DNA of 17,453 bases from CAYMEV01 sp964431655 [NCBI: uncultured bacterium] (GTDB lineage: Bacteria > CAYMEV01), in contig CAYSKJ010000057.1 in NCBI GenBank assembly GCA_964431655.1, forward strand, positions 1 through 17,453, written 5' to 3'. The translations under genes and the position numbers were made by a program. The notes below the pieces were generated by a model that saw only the letters and a program-made list of their open reading frames with translations, ran no database searches and was not told the origin of the DNA. Shown piece after piece: positions 7,685 through 14,680 of this stretch; the first letter of the stretch is position 1, and each line of letters starts with the position of its first letter.

Positions 7685-8424
7685 AATATTTTATATTGCT
7701 GCTGTCAATATTTGTACTTGTTCCTTCCTTTTACGGGGAGGTCCGGTGGGAGGTAAGCCTCGGGGCAAATCACTGGAATATACAGAACTTCAAGGGCATC
7801 ATCCGGGATATTGTTGAAGACAGCCTTGAAGAGGAGATAAAGGAGCAGTTCGGCGAGGACTTTCCCGAGGAGATACTGGCAAACCTTGATTATGACTTTG
7901 ATTATGATTCTAAAGGAAACGGCTACGGCCTGAACATAAGGATGTATCCCAGGGGTGCGGAGGGCATATTTTCCATCGGGCTCAGCTATTTTTCTTTTGA
8001 CGCGAGGCTTGATGCAAAGGGTGAGCTGATCCAGAATTTTGTTTCAAGCAGTGTGTTCAGGGGAACAGCTCAGGGTACTGTAAATATTCTTTTCAGGGCA
8101 TACCTGCTGGACCTGAAATGGGAATTTTCTCCCGGTGCAGACCTGAGACCCTATATATGTCTTGGTGCCGGCTTCAGCCCATTAAGAGGCGATGTATCCT
8201 ACACATCCGAGGGTATTTTTTACGGCCCTCAGGGTGAAGAATATTACTCTTCCTCCGACAGTGAGGATCTGAGCAATATCGATGATATTGACATGGATTA
8301 TATACCGATTCTTGCCCTGAATGCAGGCCTGAAATACTATTTTTACAATAATGCCAGCCTCTGGGTTGATATAGGATTCTTTGACGGGCTTATGATAAAG
8401 GGCGGTCTTGCATATTCCTTCTGA
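7681..8424 (+). CDS. Outer-membrane beta-barrel (porin-like) protein
   Basis: 247 residues from the ATG at 7681, which overlaps the epimerase stop as ATGA. An upstream in-frame ATG at 7660 is rejected because it would put hydrophilic residues before the signal peptide. Residues 1-19 are a clean signal peptide (hydrophobic FILLLSIFVLVPSF, then YGE). The rest alternates short amphipathic strands with acidic loops (for example GLNIRMYP, SIGLSYFSF, LKWEFSPG, PYICLGAGFSP, LKYYFYN), and the chain ends in a strand with terminal phenylalanine (GGLAYSF), the signal for beta-barrel assembly. Size and strand number suit an eight-to-ten-stranded OmpW/OmpA-like barrel. Loops are strongly acidic (residues near 45-60 and 180-205). 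Translational coupling to an epimerase is unusual and its meaning is unknown. Confidence 0.75.
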   Translation: MKYFILLLSIFVLVPSFYGEVRWEVSLGANHWNIQNFKGIIRDIVEDSLEEEIKEQFGEDFPEEILANLDYDFDYDSKGNGYGLNIRMYPRGAEGIFSIGLSYFSFDARLDAKGELIQNFVSSSVFRGTAQGTVNILFRAYLLDLKWEFSPGADLRPYICLGAGFSPLRGDVSYTSEGIFYGPQGEEYYSSSDSEDLSNIDDIDMDYIPILALNAGLKYYFYNNASLWVDIGFFDGLMIKGGLAYSF

Positions 8425-8460
8425 TGGGATAAGCCATTACATAATATAGACATATAAATA

Positions 8461-8481
8461 ATGCCTTCTTTTAACAGGCAT
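8461..8481. terminator. Hairpin after the beta-barrel gene, weak terminator candidate
   Basis: ATGCCT (8461-8466) and AGGCAT (8476-8481) form a perfect 6-base stem with a 9-base loop, 37 bases after the stop. It is followed by an A-rich rather than T-rich tract, so as a plus-strand intrinsic terminator it is weak. Confidence 0.25.
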
Positions 8482-8634
8482 ATAAAACCCAGTATAAGGC
8501 CTGTCTTGGACATACTCCCTTATCCCGCATAAGCAAGAATGAATATTGTTGATAATATTAAAACTTGTATTAGATTAACCTTTGTCAGCAAGTTTTGTGA
8601 CTTAAGTATTTTTTTATCTGAAAGGAGTTGTAGT

Positions 8635-10959
8635 ATGAATTTCAAGTATATGGATAATCTCCTGAAAAATGCCCACAGGCAGGGAAGGGATTTCTTATTT
8701 GAATATGAGGTCTATGAGATTCTTGACAGCTTTGATGTCAGGATACCCATGTTCCAGGTCTACAGGCAGGATGATACCTTTGAGCCCTCATTCCTGAGCA
8801 GTTTTGATTCTGAAAAGGTAGTTTTAAAGATAATACACCCATATATACTTCATAAAACGGACTTCGGAGGAGTCAAAATAGTAGAGAAGCGCTCCTACAA
8901 TGTACTTGACAGTATAAATGAAATGCTTACCCGTACGCCGAGGCAGTTTGCCGATTTTCTCATCGCTAACAGGGATATGATGCCTGAAAAATACAGGGAG
9001 CTAAAGGACGATGAGATTGCCTTTAGAGTTAATGCTGATACCGTTGGAATACTTATTATGGAATACATCGACTATGAGAAGGATGATTTCGGCACTGAGC
9101 TTTTTATCGGCCTTAGGCATACCCGGGAATTTGACAGCATACTGAGCATAGGCATAGGGGGGGTAAATACAGAGCTGTTCTCAGAGAATATAAAAACCGG
9201 CGGTTCAGCTGTAATCAGCTCTCCGATAGTATCAGGACCGGAAGTCATCTTTGAGAAATATCAGCATACTCTTTCCTACAAAAGACTCTCAGGCCTGCTT
9301 AGAGGGAAGAGGAGGATAGTAGACGAGGAAAGGATAAAGAACCTTATAGGTATCATGGCCGAGATAGCCAGTCACTATTCCTTCAGCGGAAACTCAGAGT
9401 TTATAATCAGCCAGATGGAGATTAATCCCTTCGTCTGCTACGGTTCGGACATAATGCCCATAGACGGGCTTCTTCAGTTCAGGCTGAATAAATACAAAAA
9501 GGTGAATAAACCACTGCATAAGATTAAAAAGCTCCTGGAACCTTCAAGCTGTGCCATTATCGGTGCATCTTCAAAGGGCATGAATCCCGGGAGGATCATA
9601 CTTCACAACCTGCTGGAGAACAATTTCAACCGGGACAGGATATACCTGGTAAGACCCGATGGAGAATCTGTCGACAATATAAAGGCCTATTCCTCCATCC
9701 GCGAGCTCCCTGAAAAGGTTGATATGCTGGTTCTCGCCATATCAGCAAACCAGGTTGCTGATGCTGTAAAAGAGATAATCAGCTTTGACAAGGCTGAATC
9801 AGTGATACTGATCCCCGGCGGGATGGGAGAGACAAAGGAGGGCAAAAAGCTTGAAAAAGAGGTGGCCGGCATGATAAAGCAAGCCCACCTCTCCGACAAC
9901 CAGGGTCCGGTCTTTGTAGGCGGAAACTGCCTCGGAATCCTCTCAAAAAAAGGAAACTATGATACCCTTTTCATACCCCAGGACAAGCTTCCAAAGCCCG
10001 GCGGAAAGCCCGGAAACACAGCCCTGATAAGCCAGTCCGGCGCCTTCATGATAACCAGGATGAGCAACCTTCCCCATTTAAGCACTGTATATGACATTTC
10101 CACGGGAAACCAGATAGACCTCTCAGCATGCGACTTTCTCGCCTATGTAAAGGATGACAGGGATATAAAGGTCATAGGCATCTATGTAGAAGGCTTCAAT
10201 GACCTTGAAGGTGTCGAATTTGCCAGGAATGTCAGATCCGCAGTTGAATCAGGCATCGATGTGATATTCTACAAGGCCGGCAGGTCCCCGGAGGGCAAGA
10301 CCGCCACCAGCGGGCATACAGCCTCCATTGCCGGGGATTATGATGTATGCTCATCGGTTCTTTCCGACAGCGGTGCACTTGTATGCGATTCTTTCCATGA
10401 ATTTGAGGATACCCTCCAGATAGCCAGTGCTTTCCAGGGACGCAAAATAAAGGGCAATATGGTCTTCTGCATATCCAATGCCGGGTATGAGGCAGTCGGC
10501 ATGGCTGACAACCTCCGTTCGGGAGGCGAGCTCTATCTCTACAGAAATGACGGGGATTTTAACCAGGGATTGTACAGCATTCTTGAAAAGTTCAGGCTGA
10601 ATGGCCTTGTAAACTGCTCCAATCCCCTTGATCTTACCCCGATGGCCAGTGACAGCGCCTATGAGGGCATAATAAGATATGTAAATGACCAGAAAGCCCT
10701 TGATATAATTGTCATCGGCGCAGTTCCCCTTACCGCCGCCATGAAAACCCTGGGCAAAGACATGGGCGACCCGGACAGCCTCCCGGAAAGATTAGGGGAT
10801 TTTTCTTCTGATAAAAGCAAACCAGTCATATTTATTGTGGATTCCGGTGACCTCTTCAATGATTATGTCCGGAGCCTCAGGGAAAAGGGATTTCCTGTCT
10901 TCAGGTCTGCGGACAGGGCGATGAAGGCACTGGGCAAATATATAAGCAATAAGCTTTAA
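8635..10959 (+). CDS. ADP-forming acetyl/acyl-CoA synthetase, single chain with ATP-grasp half first
   Basis: 774 residues from the ATG at 8635, chosen because AAAGGAG stands 8 bases before it; the longer frame opening at 8539 has no ribosome binding site. Residues 1 to about 290 are an ATP-grasp (beta) half: LFEYEVYEIL, VLKIIHPYILHKTDFGGVKI (71-84 core), and GIGGVNTELFSENIKTG. From about 300 comes a CoA-binding Rossmann domain (CAIIGASSKGMNPGRI), then the succinyl-CoA-ligase-like alpha half with SGHTASIAG, whose H561 is the expected phosphohistidine, and NCSNPLDLTP near 670. Such enzymes make ATP from acyl-CoA in fermenting bacteria and archaea, or run in reverse. The more familiar fused form has the alpha half first, so this is the swapped order. 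No acetyltransferase domain is attached. Substrate is unknown; a role in acetate-producing energy metabolism is inferred. Confidence 0.88.
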   Translation: MNFKYMDNLLKNAHRQGRDFLFEYEVYEILDSFDVRIPMFQVYRQDDTFEPSFLSSFDSEKVVLKIIHPYILHKTDFGGVKIVEKRSYNVLDSINEMLTRTPRQFADFLIANRDMMPEKYRELKDDEIAFRVNADTVGILIMEYIDYEKDDFGTELFIGLRHTREFDSILSIGIGGVNTELFSENIKTGGSAVISSPIVSGPEVIFEKYQHTLSYKRLSGLLRGKRRIVDEERIKNLIGIMAEIASHYSFSGNSEFIISQMEINPFVCYGSDIMPIDGLLQFRLNKYKKVNKPLHKIKKLLEPSSCAIIGASSKGMNPGRIILHNLLENNFNRDRIYLVRPDGESVDNIKAYSSIRELPEKVDMLVLAISANQVADAVKEIISFDKAESVILIPGGMGETKEGKKLEKEVAGMIKQAHLSDNQGPVFVGGNCLGILSKKGNYDTLFIPQDKLPKPGGKPGNTALISQSGAFMITRMSNLPHLSTVYDISTGNQIDLSACDFLAYVKDDRDIKVIGIYVEGFNDLEGVEFARNVRSAVESGIDVIFYKAGRSPEGKTATSGHTASIAGDYDVCSSVLSDSGALVCDSFHEFEDTLQIASAFQGRKIKGNMVFCISNAGYEAVGMADNLRSGGELYLYRNDGDFNQGLYSILEKFRLNGLVNCSNPLDLTPMASDSAYEGIIRYVNDQKALDIIVIGAVPLTAAMKTLGKDMGDPDSLPERLGDFSSDKSKPVIFIVDSGDLFNDYVRSLREKGFPVFRSADRAMKALGKYISNKL

Positions 10960-11420
10960 TGGAGTATTATTACAGAGGTTATTATGAATCCCCGATAGGG
11001 ATCATATCCCTTACCGCAGATAAGGATAGCCTTCTAAAAGCAGAGTTTGCAGAAGGCAGGGAACCCGGCCAAAAAAACAGTATTATCCAGGATGCTGTTG
11101 TCCAGCTCAGCGAGTATTTTAACTGCAATAGAAAAACCTTTGATTTAAGTATCCGGTATGAAGGAAGCAGTTTTTTCATGAAAGTCCTGGCCGAATGCAT
11201 GCATATTTCTTATGGGCGGACATCAAGCTACGGCCGTCTTGCCCAGAATATTGGAAAGCCGGGGGGGGCAAGGGCTGTAGGCCAGGCCCTGGGCAGAAAC
11301 CCCCTGGTAATAATTGTACCCTGCCACCGGGTAACGGGAGCAAACAACAGGCTTACCGGTTTTTCCTGCGGTATATGGAGAAAGAGATATCTTCTGGGCC
11401 TGGAGTCAGGTTCAGTCTGA
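10959..11420 (+). CDS. ogt: Methylated-DNA--[protein]-cysteine S-methyltransferase
   Basis: 153 residues. The active-site motif PCHRV with acceptor cysteine C122 is intact, preceded by GGARAVGQALGRNPLVIIV and followed by TGFSCGIWRKRYLLGLE, the standard C-terminal end of Ogt/Ada-C proteins; YGRTSSYGRLA is the DNA-recognition helix region. The N-terminal third is divergent, as is usual. The protein transfers the methyl group from O6-methylguanine to its own cysteine in a suicide reaction. Its ATG overlaps the stop of the acyl-CoA synthetase as TAATG, so the two are co-translated. Its last 9 bases overlap the end of the convergent glycosyltransferase gene. The ogt symbol reflects the free-standing form without an Ada domain. 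Confidence 0.92.
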   Translation: MEYYYRGYYESPIGIISLTADKDSLLKAEFAEGREPGQKNSIIQDAVVQLSEYFNCNRKTFDLSIRYEGSSFFMKVLAECMHISYGRTSSYGRLAQNIGKPGGARAVGQALGRNPLVIIVPCHRVTGANNRLTGFSCGIWRKRYLLGLESGSV

Positions 11421-12452
11421 TATCCTTCGCAAAATACTCTCAAATACCTCTGCAGGTTTTATCTGTTCCATGCATCCATGGGTGTCCCTGGGGCATGTCC
11501 TGTGCCTGCACGGCCAGCATTCAACCCTTTTGAAAAAGATCTCCGCCTTCTGAGACAGGGGAGATGTATGGCTGAATACTGTAGGCCCGAAAAGGGCTGT
11601 TATCCTGGTATCTCTTGCAGCTGCCATGTGCATTGCCCCTGAATCATTGGAAACCAGCATATCCAGCTCCCCTATGATATAAAGGCTTTCCAGAAGCTCA
11701 AACCGCCCGCTGGTATTGAAAACCCTCTCAGGACTGAAACCTGATATTATCCTCTCCGATAATGCATCATCCTCTCTGGAGCCGATAAGCAGTATATTGA
11801 TATTTTTCTGTTCCAGAAGAAGTCGGATAAGTTCCCGGAAATTCCCCTCTCCCCACATCTTTGCCGGACCGTATTTTGCTCCGGGCGCAATGCCTATTAT
11901 ATGCCTGGACTCCGGCACCTGCCTATTAAGGCCCCTGGATAAAAAGCTGTACAAAAATTCCCTTTTGCCCTTGTGTTCATCAAAGCCGGTGGGTATATAG
12001 GGCGAAGGAGCCTGGCCCTCAAAGCCCAGGTACCTTGCCAGCCCGAGATAGCGATCCATCTGATGGGTATTTTCATATTTATCCCTGGGCTTGTCAGTAA
12101 GGAATATGCCCCTTGCATCCGTGGGATAACCTAACCTTCTCGGGATTCCGGCAAAATAGAAAAGCAGTGCCCCGTTTATGGCATTCTGAAAAAGTATTCC
12201 CAGGTCGTAGCCCTCCCTGTTTATCTGACGGGAAAGGCGGTAAAAAGCACCCGGGGAATTGCTCCCCAGACATACAGTCCTGTCAATAAAACCAAGGTTT
12301 TCGTATATTTCTCTTAAATAGGGCTTGCATACCACAGTGAATTCAGAGTCATTATACAGGCTTTTAATCGCCTTTAATGCCGGCAGGGATATTACCACGT
12401 CCCCCACCCAGTTGGTTGCTTTCAAGATAATTTTATCTGCCTTAATCTCCAT
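11412..12452 (-). CDS. waaF: Glycosyltransferase family 9, lipopolysaccharide heptosyltransferase II-like
   Basis: 346 residues from the ATG at 12452. A TTG at 12494 would extend the frame by 14 residues but a promoter lies across that segment, so the shorter start is preferred. GT9 landmarks: ILKATNWVGDVVISLPAL at the N-terminus, GYDLGILFQNAINGALLFY, RRLGYPTDARG, GIAPGAKYGPAKMWG in the C-terminal domain, and VSNDSGAMHMAAA with ALFGPT for ADP-sugar binding, then the cysteine-rich WPCRHRTCPRD common in WaaF. WaaF adds the second heptose to the LPS inner core. No other LPS genes are nearby, and in some Gram-negative lineages related enzymes act on other glycans, so the substrate is unproven. 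The protein should be cytoplasmic, at the inner membrane. Confidence 0.85.
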   Translation of the reverse strand: MEIKADKIILKATNWVGDVVISLPALKAIKSLYNDSEFTVVCKPYLREIYENLGFIDRTVCLGSNSPGAFYRLSRQINREGYDLGILFQNAINGALLFYFAGIPRRLGYPTDARGIFLTDKPRDKYENTHQMDRYLGLARYLGFEGQAPSPYIPTGFDEHKGKREFLYSFLSRGLNRQVPESRHIIGIAPGAKYGPAKMWGEGNFRELIRLLLEQKNINILLIGSREDDALSERIISGFSPERVFNTSGRFELLESLYIIGELDMLVSNDSGAMHMAAARDTRITALFGPTVFSHTSPLSQKAEIFFKRVECWPCRHRTCPRDTHGCMEQIKPAEVFESILRRISD

Positions 12453-12462
12453 TTGAAAAGGA

Positions 12463-12490
12463 ATTATATATTTCTGCTGAATTATATCAA
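12463..12490 (-). promoter_or_regulatory. Sigma70-type promoter for the heptosyltransferase-like gene
   Basis: Minus-strand TTGATA (12485-12490), a 16-base spacer, and a perfect TATAAT (12463-12468). Only 10 bases separate the -10 box from the ATG at 12452, so the mRNA would have a leader of about 3 bases and no room for a ribosome binding site. This is the main reason for choosing that ATG. Confidence 0.5.
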
Positions 12491-12506
12491 TCAAAATTTA
12501 AATATT

Positions 12507-12535
12507 TTGACACTGCTGATTTAATAAAATATATT
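12507..12535 (+). promoter_or_regulatory. Sigma70-type promoter for the methyltransferase operon, predicting a leaderless mRNA
   Basis: A perfect TTGACA (12507-12512), a 17-base spacer and TATATT (12530-12535) give a strong consensus promoter. Just 8 bases separate the -10 box from the ATG at 12544, and no ribosome binding site exists, so the transcript probably starts at or within two bases of the start codon. Confidence 0.55.
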
Positions 12536-12543
12536 ATGCTGTT

Positions 12544-13608
12544 ATGTACAGATGTGTAAATATCACCGAAGAAGGGATCTGCACAGGGCAGTTAAGCCCC
12601 TGCATGCATGGCTCCCTGCCTTTTATCGAGATAGGCAGCAATATGCAGTACGGGAGCCTGTCCTGCAGTGAATGCGGATCAGAGTACCCGGTTATAGACT
12701 TTGTCCCCCTCCTGGTTCCTAAGCCCTTTTTCTACCTTAGGCATAACTTTTCCATCATAGAGACCTATCTTGCCCACACCAGAAGGCCCCTGCCCACGTC
12801 GGTAAAAAAGAGCCTGTATGCTGTCTTCCTGAACATGATGAACCGCCCTAATGAGCCGGTAATCCCTAACAGGAAAGGCTATGAAGAGAGGTTTATTGAC
12901 GGGGTATATACCAGGTTTAAGTCCTATTTTGAATCCCAGGCCGGCATGGAATGGGAACCCGGCATATTCTGCCTCGGGGACATCAGAAATAATGAAAGCC
13001 CCCAGCTTTATCCCGTCATCATGGATATGATAAAAAAATACCATGAACCGGGCTCGGAAAATGCTGTGGATATAGCCTGCAACCTGGGCGGATTTACCTT
13101 CATGCTTTCCTCCCTGTATAAGAATTCCTTCGGTTTTGATACCTCTTTTGAAGCCATCCACAGCGCTTCATTATCAGCGGATAAAAAGCAGATAGCCTTC
13201 TCCCACGGGTCCTTTACCATAAATAAAAACCTTGATTTTCTTAAAAAGCCTAATTTTTTTGTCTCCGAAGCAGAAACTACACCCTTTATCTCCGATTATA
13301 TTGATCTTGCCCTGGCCTTGAACATTGTTGATATTGTTCCAGACCCTGTAAAGCTCCTAAAGGAGATAGCACGCATTACCAGGAAAAACGGCACCGTTAT
13401 CATAACAACCCCCTTTGTTGATTCCTCCAAAAGCGTAACCAGACTCAAAAAAATAGCAGGCAGTGAGATAGAAGCCTTAAAAATAATATCCGAAGAACAG
13501 GGCTTTTCCATCCTGGAGGAAAAGGATGACATCTTATGGCGTCTGAATGAATACAAAAGGAAAATAGTGCTTTATAACCTTTATCTCATTGTTCTTAAAA
13601 AGAACTGA
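12544..13608 (+). CDS. Class I SAM-dependent methyltransferase with zinc-ribbon-like N-terminus
   Basis: 354 residues. The N-terminus carries cysteines at 4, 13, 20, 41 and 44; CSECGSEYPVIDFVPLLV (41-58) looks like the second half of a Trm112-like zinc ribbon as found at the head of many sugar, quinone and RNA methyltransferases. The Rossmann fold is in the second half: motif I AVDIACNLGG (D176 to G183), acidic residue D199 in GFDTS, then YIDLALALNIVDIVPDP and a post-IV strand GTVIITTPFVDSS. The middle region (about 60-160) is not recognised. The methyl acceptor is unknown. It heads a tight three-gene unit, with the next ATG one base after its stop. The first cysteine pair is irregularly spaced, so zinc binding is only possible, not clear. 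Confidence 0.78.
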   Translation: MYRCVNITEEGICTGQLSPCMHGSLPFIEIGSNMQYGSLSCSECGSEYPVIDFVPLLVPKPFFYLRHNFSIIETYLAHTRRPLPTSVKKSLYAVFLNMMNRPNEPVIPNRKGYEERFIDGVYTRFKSYFESQAGMEWEPGIFCLGDIRNNESPQLYPVIMDMIKKYHEPGSENAVDIACNLGGFTFMLSSLYKNSFGFDTSFEAIHSASLSADKKQIAFSHGSFTINKNLDFLKKPNFFVSEAETTPFISDYIDLALALNIVDIVPDPVKLLKEIARITRKNGTVIITTPFVDSSKSVTRLKKIAGSEIEALKIISEEQGFSILEEKDDILWRLNEYKRKIVLYNLYLIVLKKN

Positions 13609-13609
13609 T

Positions 13610-14236
13610 ATGCAGGAGATAGAACTAAAATACCGCCTTTCTCCATCTGATTATACGACCCTCTTAAATTTCCTTGAAAATCCTCAAAAAGAAATGACCC
13701 TTCTCAATATATACCTTGATACTGCCTACGAGACCCTGAGAACTCTCGGCCTCTCAATCCGCCTGCGAATAGAGAAGACCCAAAATAATCTCCACTATAA
13801 GCTCTCTTCCAAATCATCCCTTAAAAGACATAAAAGCCTATTTATCTGCGATGAACATGAGATAAGCCTCTCCAGGGAAGAATTCTCATCAGCAATTGAT
13901 AACAAAACCGATATACTGAAGAAGCTTGGCCATACCCATGTTCATATAAATAAACCCCTCAGCCCTATATACTTCTGCACTACTGACAGGAAGGATTATA
14001 CATTCAATCAGATTCCCCTGACCCTTGACCAGACTTACTATCCCGACGGCTTTACCGACCATGAACTGGAATGCGAATTCTCTGATTTTACCAGATCCCG
14101 GCTCATAATAAACAACCTTTTTTCCACCCTGTCAATCACCTCCGAAAGCCAGCCCCATACCAAAAGAAGCCGTGCCATGCTCCATAAAACATCCAGCCCA
14201 GTCCTCCCTGTTATAAAGGAATTCTTAAATGAATGA
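13610..14236 (+). CDS. CYTH domain protein (triphosphate tunnel metalloenzyme superfamily)
   Basis: 208 residues from the ATG at 13610. An in-frame TTG at 13589 is less likely because the CYTH signature ExExK (EIELKY, residues 3-8) begins almost at this ATG, as is normal. Further landmarks: NIYLDT followed by LSIRLRIEK (second and third strands of the tunnel), HYKLSSKSS, an acidic pair in HELECEF, and a final KRSRAM stretch. The charged residues that line the tunnel appear present, so it may bind or hydrolyse a triphosphate compound (thiamine triphosphate, inorganic triphosphate, or class IV adenylate cyclase activity). It follows the methyltransferase by one base and overlaps the next gene by 8 bases. 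Its coding strand is notably rich in C, unlike genes left of 11.4 kb. Confidence 0.82.
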   Translation: MQEIELKYRLSPSDYTTLLNFLENPQKEMTLLNIYLDTAYETLRTLGLSIRLRIEKTQNNLHYKLSSKSSLKRHKSLFICDEHEISLSREEFSSAIDNKTDILKKLGHTHVHINKPLSPIYFCTTDRKDYTFNQIPLTLDQTYYPDGFTDHELECEFSDFTRSRLIINNLFSTLSITSESQPHTKRSRAMLHKTSSPVLPVIKEFLNE

Positions 14237-14636
14237 AATAATCCAGCACCTCATTAACTACGAATCAGCCCTGCTTGATTTTTATAAAAGCCTTGAATCA
14301 GAAAAGCTCTCCACCCTTCTAAAAATACTCATTAAAAAAGAAACCTGCATTTTAGACCTGATAAACCAGAACAAAGAAGCCCTCTCAGAAAAATTACCCT
14401 CCCCTAAATCCCCCGGTCTCTTCTCTTTCCTTAAAGACCAGCTGCTGCAGCCCACCCTGCCAAAAGAACCCACAGAAGCACAGATAAAAAACCATCTCTA
14501 CTTATCAGAGAAATCTCTTATGTTTACTTATCTCTACCTGAAAGAAATCTCCCCGAACAAAGACCTCTACGACACCCTGATAATCCAAAGGCATATTTCC
14601 CTTAAACTAATCTATAATTTCCTGAACTGGGACTGA
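14229..14636 (+). CDS. Small all-helical protein of unknown function
   Basis: 135 residues, not recognised. Predicted helices run roughly 2-25 (IIQHLINYESALLDFYKSL), 27-52, 83-107 and 112-132, split by a proline-rich loop at 56-66 (SPKSPGLF). The four-helix layout and glutamates at E12 and E38 recall rubrerythrin-like or hemerythrin-like bundles, but the paired E..H metal motifs are not complete, so no metal site is claimed. The start ATG at 14229 overlaps the CYTH gene by 8 bases, which, with one-base spacing upstream, argues that all three genes form one transcript and may serve one process. No signal peptide or membrane segment. The coding strand has about three times more C than G in places. 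Confidence 0.7.
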   Translation: MNEIIQHLINYESALLDFYKSLESEKLSTLLKILIKKETCILDLINQNKEALSEKLPSPKSPGLFSFLKDQLLQPTLPKEPTEAQIKNHLYLSEKSLMFTYLYLKEISPNKDLYDTLIIQRHISLKLIYNFLNWD

Positions 14637-14638
14637 AT

Positions 14639-14670
14639 GCCCTGCCATTTACAGCAAATTTCGGGCGTTT
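14639..14670. terminator. Imperfect hairpin between convergent genes, terminator or eroded recombination site
   Basis: GCCC (14639-14642) pairs with GGGC (14663-14666) and ATTT with AAAT inside, followed on the plus strand by GTTTT. It sits 2 bases after the helical protein's stop and 11 bases beyond the stop of the minus-strand zinc-protease-like gene. It could end the plus-strand operon. On the minus strand it begins TAAAACGCCCG, which also resembles the left half of an integron attC site that has lost its right end. Confidence 0.35.
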
Positions 14671-14680
14671 TATGCACCGG

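Noticed and set aside
8539-8634. Upstream in-frame ATG extending the acyl-CoA synthetase by 32 residues
   Set aside because: No ribosome binding site precedes it, the extra residues do not look like the family, and AAAGGAG marks the ATG at 8635.
12453-12494. TTG start at 12494 for the heptosyltransferase-like gene
   Set aside because: A -35/-10 pair occupies this stretch, and the glycosyltransferase fold begins at the ATG at 12452.
13589-13609. TTG start seven codons upstream for the CYTH gene
   Set aside because: The ExExK signature begins right after the ATG at 13610, and the TTG lies inside the methyltransferase gene without a ribosome binding site.
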